From Variovorax sp. (lineage in GTDB: Bacteria; Pseudomonadota; Gammaproteobacteria; Burkholderiales; Burkholderiaceae_C): a stretch of DNA of 64,000 bases. The stretch is from positions 84,232 to 148,231 of the forward strand of contig JAGIAI010000009.1 in NCBI GenBank assembly GCA_017744935.1, in the 5' to 3' direction. A program made the translations under genes and the position numbers. How positions within the stretch are numbered: position 1 is the stretch's first letter; the number at the start of each line of letters is the position of its first letter. The notes beneath the pieces were generated by a model. That model saw nothing but the letters and a program-made list of their open reading frames with translations, did not search any database and was not told the DNA's origin. This document shows, one piece after another, positions 53,004-61,330 of this stretch.

Positions 53004-55685
53004 ATGGCTGTTTCACGACGAGCGCTGTTTGGCAAGCTCGATCTGACGCTGTTCCGGGCCATCGAATCGGCCACGGCGTTTGCCAAGCTTCGCGGTAACC
53101 CCTACGTCGAGCTGACGCACTGGCTGCACCAGCTCTGGCAACTCAACGACAGCGATCTTCATCGGATCTGTCGGCACTACCAAATCGAGCCGCAGGGCAT
53201 CGAACGTGATCTCGCTTCGGCATTGGCGGGACTGCCCTCGGGCGCCACGTCGCTGAGCGATTTCTCGCATCACATCGGCGCGACCGTCGAGCGCGCGTGG
53301 ATTGTCGCGAGCCTTGAGTTCGACGATCACCGCATTCGCGGTGCTTGGCTGCTCATCTCTCTGTTGCAAACGCCAGAACTGCGCAGCGTGCTGCTGGGCA
53401 TTTCTGCCGCGTTCCACAAGATTCCTGTCGATGCATTGATGGAATCGGCCGCGGCCATCGTCGCAGGCTCGCCCGAGGACCGCGAAGGCGCGCACGACGG
53501 ATCCGGACTTTCGCCCGCATTGCCGGGCGAGGCCAGCGGAGCAATCGCTGAAGAGGCCGACGGCAAGTCCGCGCTTGCAAAGTACTGCGTGGACCTGACC
53601 CAGCGCGCACGCGCCGGCGAGATCGACCCTGTCATCGGGCGCGAGCACGAGATCCGTACGATGGTCGACATCCTCCTGCGGCGACGGCAGAACAATCCGC
53701 TCTTGACTGGCGAAGCCGGCGTCGGCAAGACGGCCGTTGTCGAGGGTCTTGCGCTTGCGATCGCGCGTGCCGAAGTGCCTGCCTCATTGCGCGAGGTGCG
53801 TCTGCTGAGCCTTGACGTCGGAGCGCTGCTGGCCGGTGCCAGCATGCGCGGCGAATTCGAATCCCGGCTCAAGGGCTTGCTCGAAGAAGCGACTCGCTCG
53901 CAGCAGCCCGTCATCCTGTTCGTCGACGAAGTGCACACGCTGGTCGGTGCCGGCGGACAGGCCGGCACTGGCGATGCGGCCAACTTGCTCAAGCCCGCGT
54001 TGGCACGCGGCACCCTGCGCACGATTGGCGCGACGACGTGGAGTGAATACAAGCGCCACATCGAGAAAGATCCGGCGCTCACGAGGCGCTTTCAGGTCCT
54101 TCAGGTCGCTGAACCGGAAGAAGCCTCGGCTATCGAAATGGTCCGCGGACTCGTCGCGACTTTCGCGGACCACCACGGCGTCACCATCCTCGACGAGGCG
54201 GTGCGCGCAGCGGTGATGCTGTCTCATCGCTACATCCCCGCCCGCCAGCTGCCCGACAAGGCCATCAGCCTGCTCGACACAGCCTCCGCGCGCGTCGCAA
54301 TGTCGCTGCAGACACCGCCGTCTGCTGTGGACCATCTGCGCCAGCGCAACATCGCGTTGCAGACCGAACTCGATCTGCTCGAAAAAGAGGGTGTGATCGC
54401 GCACGGCCACGAAACCCGTTCGAGTCGCATCGCCGGGGCCAAGCAAGCGCTGGCATCGACTGCTGCAGAACTGAGCGCGCAGGAACAACGCTGGCAGGAC
54501 GAACTGGCGATGGTCCGACAGATACAGGCCCAACGTGCCGAGCACGCCTCGGGTGCGCTTGCGGCACCGTCCCCAGAGCTCGTCAAACTCGAAGGCGAAT
54601 TGGCCGAGCGTCAGCAAGACACACCGTTGATCTTTCCGCAGGTGGATGAAGACGTGGTCGCCGCCATCATCGCGGACTGGACGGGCATCCCCGTCGGTCG
54701 CATGGTCCGGGACGATGTGGCTGCCGTATTCCAGCTCCAGGCCACGCTCGACCGTCGAGTCATCGGCCAGCGCGAGGCGATCAGGGTGATCACGAAGCGC
54801 GTGCAGACCGCGCGCGCAAGGCTCACTGATCCGAACAAGCCGGTGGGCGTCTTCCTGCTCGTTGGTCCCTCCGGCGTGGGAAAGACCGAAACCGCGCTGG
54901 CGCTGGCCGAGGCCATGTATGGGGGCGAGCAAAACCTCATCACCATCAACATGAGCGAGTTCCAGGAGTCGCATACCGTATCCACGCTCAAGGGCGCGCC
55001 GCCGGGCTACGTCGGCTATGGCGAAGGTGGGGTGCTCACCGAGGCCGTGAGACGCAAGCCGTACAGCGTGATCCTGCTCGACGAAGTCGAAAAGGCGCAC
55101 CCCGACGTGCATGAAATCTTCTTCCAGGTCTTCGACAAGGGCTGGATGGAAGACGGGGAAGGGCGCCGCATCGACTTCCGCAACTGCACCATTCTGCTCA
55201 CCAGCAATACCGGCTCTGATCTCATTTCGAGCCTGTGCGAAGACCCGGCGCTTGTCCCCGAGGCGCCGGCCCTGCGCGACGCCCTGTTGCCAGAACTGCG
55301 CAAGGTGTTCCCGGCTGCGTTCATCGGACGGCTATCTGTCGTGCCGTACCTGCCGCTCGGTGAAAGCGCGCTCGGCAACATCGTCTCGCTGCACCTTGAT
55401 CGCGTCGTCAATCGGATGCATGAGCAGCACGGCATCGCGCTGACCTACCAGCCGGCGTTGGTGAAACACATCATCGATCAGTGCGGCCCGCACGAGACCG
55501 GTGCGCGCCGCCTGATTGGCTACATCGAGCAGCACCTGCTTCCGGTGCTATCGCGCCACTGGCTGAGCGCCTTGCATGACCGACGGACCATCACCCGCAT
55601 AGCCGTCGATGTTGCACGCGAACCCTCACCCGAACTCGGGGCGCATGAGGGCGAAGTCATCGCTTGCCAGATCGAATTTGCGTAG
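53004..55685 (+). CDS. tssH: TssH (ClpV) AAA+ ATPase of the type VI secretion system
   Basis: 893 residues from the ATG at 53004. An N-terminal Clp-N domain has ClpV-type features (FGKLDLTLFRAIESATAFAKLRGNPYVEL). Two AAA+ modules follow: Walker A GEAGVGKT near 236-243 and GPSGVGKTE near 621-629. A coiled middle region lies around QTELDLLEKEG. TssH disassembles the contracted TssB/TssC sheath so it can be reused. It opens the plus-strand T6SS set; the 219-bp gap before it likely holds the promoter. Confidence 0.95.
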   Translation: MAVSRRALFGKLDLTLFRAIESATAFAKLRGNPYVELTHWLHQLWQLNDSDLHRICRHYQIEPQGIERDLASALAGLPSGATSLSDFSHHIGATVERAWIVASLEFDDHRIRGAWLLISLLQTPELRSVLLGISAAFHKIPVDALMESAAAIVAGSPEDREGAHDGSGLSPALPGEASGAIAEEADGKSALAKYCVDLTQRARAGEIDPVIGREHEIRTMVDILLRRRQNNPLLTGEAGVGKTAVVEGLALAIARAEVPASLREVRLLSLDVGALLAGASMRGEFESRLKGLLEEATRSQQPVILFVDEVHTLVGAGGQAGTGDAANLLKPALARGTLRTIGATTWSEYKRHIEKDPALTRRFQVLQVAEPEEASAIEMVRGLVATFADHHGVTILDEAVRAAVMLSHRYIPARQLPDKAISLLDTASARVAMSLQTPPSAVDHLRQRNIALQTELDLLEKEGVIAHGHETRSSRIAGAKQALASTAAELSAQEQRWQDELAMVRQIQAQRAEHASGALAAPSPELVKLEGELAERQQDTPLIFPQVDEDVVAAIIADWTGIPVGRMVRDDVAAVFQLQATLDRRVIGQREAIRVITKRVQTARARLTDPNKPVGVFLLVGPSGVGKTETALALAEAMYGGEQNLITINMSEFQESHTVSTLKGAPPGYVGYGEGGVLTEAVRRKPYSVILLDEVEKAHPDVHEIFFQVFDKGWMEDGEGRRIDFRNCTILLTSNTGSDLISSLCEDPALVPEAPALRDALLPELRKVFPAAFIGRLSVVPYLPLGESALGNIVSLHLDRVVNRMHEQHGIALTYQPALVKHIIDQCGPHETGARRLIGYIEQHLLPVLSRHWLSALHDRRTITRIAVDVAREPSPELGAHEGEVIACQIEFA

Positions 55686-55760
55686 TTCCCTCTATCCCTC
55701 CTCGGTCGGCTTCGCTGGCCGTTGAGGCATCTCATCTCTTGTCAACCAGTCAGGACCTTC

Positions 55761-56300
55761 ATGACCAATAGCAACAGTCAGAAATTCATCGCCCGCAACC
55801 GGGCGCCGCGTGTGCAGATCGAGTACGACGTGGAGATCTACGGCTCCGAAAAGAAGATCGAACTGCCCTTCGTCATGGGCGTGCTGGCCGATCTGTCTGG
55901 CAAGCCGGTTGAAGCGTTGCCGCCCGTCGGCGAGCGCAAGTTCCTTGACATTGACATCGACAACTTCGACGAGCGCATGAAGGCCATTCAGCCCCGCGTC
56001 GCGTTCGCGGTGCCCAACACGCTTTCGGGTGAAGGCCAGCTCATGGTCGACATCACCTTCGAGAGCATCGATGACTTCTCGCCCGCAGCCGTGGCCCGCA
56101 AGGTCGAGCCGCTCAAGGCACTGCTCGACGCGCGCACGCAGCTTTCCAACCTGCAGACCTACATGGACGGCAAGGCCGGCGCTGAAAGCCTCATCAACAA
56201 GCTGATGCAGGACCCTGCGCTCATGAAGTCACTGACCGCAGCGCCCAAGCCGCAGGCTGCCGGCGACGCAAACGACGCCGAAGCCGCGGAAACCGTCTGA
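55761..56300 (+). CDS. tssB: TssB small sheath protein
   Basis: 179 residues from the ATG at 55761, with AGGA upstream. The sequence starts SNSQKFIARNRAPRVQIEYD, contains IELPFVMGVLADLSG and RKFLDIDIDNFDERM, and matches TssB/VipA. It pairs with TssC to build the contractile sheath around the Hcp tube. The C-terminal 25 residues are Ala/Asp/Glu-rich. Confidence 0.95.
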   Translation: MTNSNSQKFIARNRAPRVQIEYDVEIYGSEKKIELPFVMGVLADLSGKPVEALPPVGERKFLDIDIDNFDERMKAIQPRVAFAVPNTLSGEGQLMVDITFESIDDFSPAAVARKVEPLKALLDARTQLSNLQTYMDGKAGAESLINKLMQDPALMKSLTAAPKPQAAGDANDAEAAETV

Positions 56301-56343
56301 TCGTTGCACTGAACGCAACTCGTCTCACATCAGGGAAGAAACA

Positions 56344-57837
56344 ATGAAGCCAAACAACAAACAGGCCGCCACCCACACGAAGTTCGCCGACCCCTCCGAC
56401 TTCTCCTCCTTGCTCGACAAGGAGTTCAAACCCAAGACCGAGGAAGCGCGCGACGCCGTCGAAGCCGCTGTCCGTACGCTCGCCGAGCAGGCACTCGTCA
56501 ACGCCAGCACGATCAGCGACGACGCCTACAGCAGCATCGAAGCCATCATTGCCGAGATCGACCGCAAGCTCTCAGAGCAGATCAACCTCGTGCTGCACAA
56601 GGACGAGTTCCAGAAGCTCGAATCCGCCTGGCGCGGCATGCACCACCTTGTCTCCAACACCGAGACCGACGAGAAGCTGAAGATCCGTTTCATGGATCTG
56701 TCGAAGGACGAACTCCGCCGCACGATGCGTCGCCACAAGGGCGTCGCCTGGGACCAGAGCCCCATCTTCAAGCGCATCTACGAAGAAGAGTACGGACAGC
56801 TCGGCGGCGAACCCTACGGCTGCCTCGTGGCCGACTACCACTTCGATCACACGCCGCCGGACGTCGAGATGCTCGGCGCCATCGCCAAGATTTCCGCCGC
56901 GTCGCACGCGCCGTTCATCACTGGTGCGGCGCCTTCGCTGCTCGGCATGGAATCGTGGCAGGAACTCGCCAACCCGCGCGACCTTGCCAAGATCACCTCG
57001 AACCTCGAACACGCACCCTGGAACTCGCTGCGCGATACCGAGGACTCGCGCTACGTCGGCTTGGCCATGCCGCGCTTCCTGGCGCGCCTGCCTTATGGTG
57101 CCAAGACCAATCCGGTCGATGAATTCGACTTCGAGGAAGAGACTGAAGGCGCCGACCACCGCAACTACGTGTGGAACAACGCGGCCTATGCGATGGCCGT
57201 GAACGTCAACCGCAGCTTCAAGAACTACGGCTGGTGCACCATGATCCGCGGTGTCGAGTCGGGTGGTTCGGTCGAGAACCTCCCTTGCCACACCTTCCCG
57301 ACCGACGACGGCGGCTTCGACATGAAGTGCCCAACCGAGATCGCCATTTCCGACCGTCGCGAAGCCGAACTCGCCAAGGCCGGTCTCATCCCGCTGGTGC
57401 ATCGCAAGAACACTGATCACGCGGCCTTCATCGGCGCGCAATCCCTGCAACGCCCGCAGGAGTACATGGACCCCGACGCCACGGCCAACGCCAACCTCTC
57501 GGCGCGTCTGCCGTACCTCTTCGCGAGCACGCGCTTCGCGCACTACCTCAAGTGCATCGTGCGCGACAAGATCGGCGCGTTCAAAGAGCGCGACGAGATG
57601 CAGCGCTGGCTCAACGAGTGGATCATGAACTACGTTGATGCCGACCCGGCCAACTCCTCGCAGGAAACCAAGGCCCGCCGCCCGCTGGCAGCGGCCGAGG
57701 TCGTGGTGGAAGACATCGAGGGCAACCCCGGCTACTACGGCGCCAAGTTCTTCCTGCGCCCGCACTTTCAGCTCGAAGGCCTGACCGTTTCGCTGCGGCT
57801 GGTCGCCAAGCTGCCGTCGCTCAAGGAAGCGGCCTGA
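56344..57837 (+). CDS. tssC: TssC large sheath protein
   Basis: 497 residues. It has the TssC/VipB landmarks: FQKLESAWRGMHHLVSNTE, YGCLVADYHFDHTPPDVEML, FITGAAPSLLGMESWQEL and WNNAAYAMAVNVNRSF, and the C-terminal VEDIEGNPGYYGAKFFLRPHFQLEGL. It forms the sheath with TssB, whose gene ends 43 bp before. It is followed after only 3 bp by the putative effector gene. Confidence 0.96.
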   Translation: MKPNNKQAATHTKFADPSDFSSLLDKEFKPKTEEARDAVEAAVRTLAEQALVNASTISDDAYSSIEAIIAEIDRKLSEQINLVLHKDEFQKLESAWRGMHHLVSNTETDEKLKIRFMDLSKDELRRTMRRHKGVAWDQSPIFKRIYEEEYGQLGGEPYGCLVADYHFDHTPPDVEMLGAIAKISAASHAPFITGAAPSLLGMESWQELANPRDLAKITSNLEHAPWNSLRDTEDSRYVGLAMPRFLARLPYGAKTNPVDEFDFEEETEGADHRNYVWNNAAYAMAVNVNRSFKNYGWCTMIRGVESGGSVENLPCHTFPTDDGGFDMKCPTEIAISDRREAELAKAGLIPLVHRKNTDHAAFIGAQSLQRPQEYMDPDATANANLSARLPYLFASTRFAHYLKCIVRDKIGAFKERDEMQRWLNEWIMNYVDADPANSSQETKARRPLAAAEVVVEDIEGNPGYYGAKFFLRPHFQLEGLTVSLRLVAKLPSLKEAA

Positions 57838-57840
57838 GCC

Positions 57841-58227
57841 ATGCCGCACATCTACTCAAAGGCCGAGGAACTGGACGAGACAGACCTAGTGGGTACGCAC
57901 CAGTGCGTCGCGCTATTGCAGCACTACACCAGAGTGCCCCACACCAGCGGTTGGACCGGGGGAGGCAAGGTGCTAGGCAACTCCAGAATCGCCAAGGGGA
58001 CCGCCATCGCCACCTTCGTCAAAGGGAAATACCCCAACAGAAGCAGTGGAAACCATGCCGCCTTTTACCTGAGTCAGGATGCTGGCGGCATCTGGGTGGT
58101 CGACCAGTGGAAGCACTCTTCGAAGCTGAAGGTCGAGAAGCGCTACCTCAAGGCATTGGGCGTAAACAAGGATGGCAGCTTTGTTCGCCCGAGCAACAAC
58201 GCTGATGCGTTCTCAATCATCGACTAG
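57841..58227 (+). CDS. BPSL0067-type putative T6SS amidase effector
   Basis: 128 residues. It resembles the BPSL0067 family: THQCVALLQHYTRVP (C22), SGNHAAFYL (H72) and GIWVVDQW (D88), the order and spacing of Cys-His-Asp amidases of the NlpC/P60-CHAP kind. It has no signal peptide, as expected for a protein delivered by T6SS. It would cut peptidoglycan cross-links in a target cell. It begins 3 bp after tssC and is followed by a secreted partner. Effector role is inferred from fold and position. Confidence 0.75.
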   Translation: MPHIYSKAEELDETDLVGTHQCVALLQHYTRVPHTSGWTGGGKVLGNSRIAKGTAIATFVKGKYPNRSSGNHAAFYLSQDAGGIWVVDQWKHSSKLKVEKRYLKALGVNKDGSFVRPSNNADAFSIID

Positions 58228-58236
58228 GACTTGCTG

Positions 58237-58680
58237 ATGCCCAAAGGAATAGGGATCTCTCTTGTCGCAGGCGTGCTGGGCATGCTTGGTCTTTCGTGTG
58301 GCGCTGAGCCACTTGCTTGCCCGCCTTCAACAAAGATCGTGTCGGCCACACTGACCGATGTACCAAAAGACTGGATCACGCAGCCATCAGATGGCAGGCT
58401 GAAGTTGTACGGCGTGCGTTTCTATTCTGGGCCCCCCAGTGAAAGGGCTGAATTGAAGCCTGAGCCCATGCGTTCGGCGGAGAAGGGCGTGCTTCAAAGT
58501 CGGTGGGATTTCGGTGCCGATGCTTCCTCGAAAGACGGCGTATGGATGAGATGCGACTATGGGCAACAGGCCGTTTCCATGACAACGAGAGTGCCCAGCA
58601 ACGTAACTCAGTGCGTGGATCGATTCAAAAAGACAAGGGGCGTTCTCGCCTTCGAAGGAATCAGTTGCAAGACTGAGTAG
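58237..58680 (+). CDS. Secreted STY0301-like protein, putative immunity protein
   Basis: 147 residues from the ATG at 58237, 9 bp after the effector gene. A signal peptide (GISLVAGVLGMLGLSCGA) sends it to the periplasm, where an amidase would act. The mature part has LYGVRFYSGPPSERAELKP, a WDFGADASSKDGVWMRCDY segment and paired cysteines, similar to STY0301-type proteins often next to BPSL0067 genes. Its base composition appears less GC-rich than the flanking tss genes. Immunity function is inference. Confidence 0.65.
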   Translation: MPKGIGISLVAGVLGMLGLSCGAEPLACPPSTKIVSATLTDVPKDWITQPSDGRLKLYGVRFYSGPPSERAELKPEPMRSAEKGVLQSRWDFGADASSKDGVWMRCDYGQQAVSMTTRVPSNVTQCVDRFKKTRGVLAFEGISCKTE

Positions 58681-58730
58681 TCCAGCGATGTTCGCTGGGA
58701 ATTTTTATAACCATTCAAAAAGGGAAAACA

Positions 58731-59213
58731 ATGGCACAGGACATTTTTCTGAAGCTCAACGGCATCGATGGCGAGAGTCAGGATGTAAGCCACAAGAGCG
58801 AAATCGAGGTGCTCGACTGGTCGTGGAAGATCAGCCAGAACTCCAGCATGCATTCGGGCAGTGGTGGCGGTGCCGGCAAGGCGACGGTGGACGACCTCAC
58901 CTTTACGCACCGCATCGACAAGTCGAGCCCCAACCTGATGAAGTATTGCCTCACCGGCAAGCACATCCCCGAAGCGAAGCTGACGATCCGCAAGGCCGGT
59001 GGCAACCCGCTTGAATACCTGACCATCACCATGACCGACGTGATCGTCAGCATGGTGCAGCCTAGCGGGCAGGCTTCTGACGAAGTCATCCACGAGCAGG
59101 TCAGCCTCGCCTTCTCCAAGGTGAAGCAAGAGTACGCCGTGCAAAACGCGCAGGGCGGCAGCGCCGGCACCATCACGGCCGGCTACGACATCAAGGGCAA
59201 CAAGGAGTCCTGA
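58731..59213 (+). CDS. hcp: Hcp (TssD) tube protein
   Basis: 160 residues from the ATG at 58731. It shows the Hcp1 pattern: DIFLKLNGIDGESQDVSHKSEIEVLDWSW, HRIDKSSPNLMKYCLTGKHI, and YLTITMTDVIVSMV. Hexamers stack into the tube that carries effectors and the VgrG tip. A strong hairpin just downstream may separate its expression from that of tssJ. Confidence 0.95.
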   Translation: MAQDIFLKLNGIDGESQDVSHKSEIEVLDWSWKISQNSSMHSGSGGGAGKATVDDLTFTHRIDKSSPNLMKYCLTGKHIPEAKLTIRKAGGNPLEYLTITMTDVIVSMVQPSGQASDEVIHEQVSLAFSKVKQEYAVQNAQGGSAGTITAGYDIKGNKES

Positions 59214-59219
59214 TGCTTC

Positions 59220-59239
59220 GGGCCCGGCGCGCCGGGCCC
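59220..59239 (+). terminator. GC-rich perfect hairpin after hcp
   Basis: GGGCCCGGCG followed by its reverse complement makes a perfect 20-bp palindrome beginning 7 bp after the hcp stop. No T-run follows (TTCAAAG), so termination would be weak or Rho-dependent. It may attenuate read-through to tssJ or protect the hcp transcript 3' end. Confidence 0.5.
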
Positions 59240-59406
59240 TTCAAAGAGCGTCCCCCCGGGGTCGGCGGATGCGCTTTAGCGCACACCGCGGCCCGGGTCG
59301 GGTGCGCTCGCGTCCGTTTCTACCTGTGATCGCATTCACCATGGCCTTCCATCCGTCCGAGCCGAGTCGGTTCGATGTCCCGCGCCGTCTGTTGCTAGCC
59401 TCGGCG

Positions 59407-59919
59407 ATGCGCCCCATCCTTGCGTTCGTCCTGCTGTTGACCTTGGCATTCGCGCTGTCCGCATGCAGCACCCCGGACCAGCACGCCCCCAAGGAGCAGA
59501 CCAAGCTCGACATCACGATCACCGCTGCCGACGACGTCAATCCGGGCGACAAGGAGAGGGCCGCGCCGATCATGGTTCGTCTCTACGAGTTGAAGTCGCA
59601 AAACGTCTTCGAAACGACTGACTACTTCTCGCTGCACAAGAACGACAAGACCGTGCTCGCCGCAGACCTGCTTGCGCGCGACGAATTCATCCTGCGACCC
59701 GGCGACGTCAAGACCATCCGCCGCAAGTCCCATTCAGATGCCACCGCCATCGGTGTGCTTGCCGGCTATCGCGATCTGCCTAATGCCACTTGGCGTGTAG
59801 TGCATCAGCTCGCACCGGCCCCCGAGGCATCGTGGTACCGCACGGCCATCCCCGCCAACAAGGCCAAGCTGCAAATCCAGCTGGAAGCCCAGGGCATCCG
59901 ACTCACGGCCACCGACTAG
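59407..59919 (+). CDS. tssJ: TssJ outer-membrane lipoprotein
   Basis: 170 residues from the ATG at 59407, which starts a lipoprotein signal with the lipobox ALSAC (C20); ATGs at 59269 and 59341 would place extra residues before it. The mature part has DDVNPGDKERAAPIMVRLYELKS and DYFSLHKNDKTVLAADLL, the TssJ pattern. It anchors the TssM/TssL membrane complex to the outer membrane. It is 33 bp before tssK. Confidence 0.9.
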   Translation: MRPILAFVLLLTLAFALSACSTPDQHAPKEQTKLDITITAADDVNPGDKERAAPIMVRLYELKSQNVFETTDYFSLHKNDKTVLAADLLARDEFILRPGDVKTIRRKSHSDATAIGVLAGYRDLPNATWRVVHQLAPAPEASWYRTAIPANKAKLQIQLEAQGIRLTATD

Positions 59920-59952
59920 CCAGCACCGCGCCCCAAGGAAAACAACGACACC

Positions 59953-61308
59953 ATGAATTGGTACAACAAGGTCGCCTGGAGCGAGGGCCTCTTCCTGCGC
60001 CCGCAACTCTTTCAGCAGCAAGAGCGCTACCTCGAACACCTCGCGCACAAGCGCGCGGCAGCGCTCAGCCCGTTTTACTGGGGCTTCAGCCACTACGCCA
60101 TCGACGTCGAATCGCTCTCGCTCGGCAAGGTCGTGCTCGCTGGCGCCGCCGGGATCTTCTCGGACGGCACGCCCTTCGACACGCCCGGCCAGACGCTGCC
60201 CCCCGCACCGCTCACCATCCTGCCCGAGCACCTGGATCAGATCATCTATCTGGCGGTGCCCATTCGCACACCCAACGGCGAAGAGACGACCTTCGATGAC
60301 GCGGCCACGTCGAACGGCTCGCTGGCCCGCTTCTCGGTGTTCGACACCGAACTGCGCGACGCCAATTCCATCGGTCAAGGCCCGAAGACCGTCCAACTCT
60401 CGCGCCTGCGTCTTCGCCTGATGCCGCAACGCGAGATGACCGATGCATGGATCGGCCTGCCGCTCACCCGCGTCACGACGCTGCGCTCCGACGGCAGCAT
60501 CGCCATTGATTCGCATCTCATCCCGCCGGTCGCGGGCTATGGCGCGAGCGCCTTGCTGACCGACTGGATCACCAACACGCACGGCCTGTGCCGCTTGCGT
60601 GCGCAATCCCTCGCCGGGCGCCTCAGCGGTAATGACGGCAAATCCAGCGAAGCCGCCGAAGTGTCGGACTTTCTGCTGCTGCAGATCTTGAACCGCTACG
60701 AACCGTTGCTCGAGCACTGGTTGCGCGTGCGCGAGACGTCACCCGAAGAGATCTATACCGCATTGCGCACCTTGAGCGGCGAGCTTGCGACCTTCGTCCG
60801 AGCCAGCACGCGCAGGCCCAAGGAACACCCGGCGTATCAGCACGTCGACCCGTACCTGTCCCTCAAGGACCTGGTCAGCGACGTGCAGTCGCTGCTCAAT
60901 GAGGTGCTGGTGCGTAGCGCGCAAAGCATCCCGCTCGCCGATCGCGCAAATGGGGTGCGCGTCGCGAGCGTCGAACCCGGAGAACTGCAAGGCTTCTCAA
61001 GCCTTGTCTTCGCAGTCGCGGCCCATGCACCGGCCGATGTGGTCGCCAGCCAGTTCCCAGCGCGCTGCAAGGTCGGTCCCAGCGATCGACTACCAGAACT
61101 CATTCGCTCGCAACTGCCGGGCATTGCCTTGCAGACCCTACCGGTGCCGCCGCGTCAGATCCCGTTCAACGCCGGCTTCGTCTACTTCCAGGTCGATTCG
61201 CGCGGCCCGTTGTGGGAGCACCTCGTCAAGCACGGTGGGCTGGCGCTGCACATCGCTGGAGAGATCCCCGGCCTGCGAATGGAACTCTGGGGCGTGAGAG
61301 AGAAGTGA
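59953..61308 (+). CDS. tssK: TssK baseplate protein
   Basis: 451 residues with the family landmarks WYNKVAWSEGLFLRPQLFQQQERYLEHL, PFYWGFSHYAID, DFLLLQILNRYEPLLEHW and EHPAYQHVDPYLSLKDL. TssK trimers link the baseplate to the membrane complex. It ends 22 bp before vgrG. The usual next genes tssL and tssM are not found in this window. Confidence 0.95.
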   Translation: MNWYNKVAWSEGLFLRPQLFQQQERYLEHLAHKRAAALSPFYWGFSHYAIDVESLSLGKVVLAGAAGIFSDGTPFDTPGQTLPPAPLTILPEHLDQIIYLAVPIRTPNGEETTFDDAATSNGSLARFSVFDTELRDANSIGQGPKTVQLSRLRLRLMPQREMTDAWIGLPLTRVTTLRSDGSIAIDSHLIPPVAGYGASALLTDWITNTHGLCRLRAQSLAGRLSGNDGKSSEAAEVSDFLLLQILNRYEPLLEHWLRVRETSPEEIYTALRTLSGELATFVRASTRRPKEHPAYQHVDPYLSLKDLVSDVQSLLNEVLVRSAQSIPLADRANGVRVASVEPGELQGFSSLVFAVAAHAPADVVASQFPARCKVGPSDRLPELIRSQLPGIALQTLPVPPRQIPFNAGFVYFQVDSRGPLWEHLVKHGGLALHIAGEIPGLRMELWGVREK

Positions 61309-61330
61309 ATCCAATAAAGGAGGTCTTTGC

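Noticed and set aside
53784..55112. 442-codon minus-strand frame inside tssH
   Set aside because: Antisense shadow of a strongly conserved AAA+ gene.
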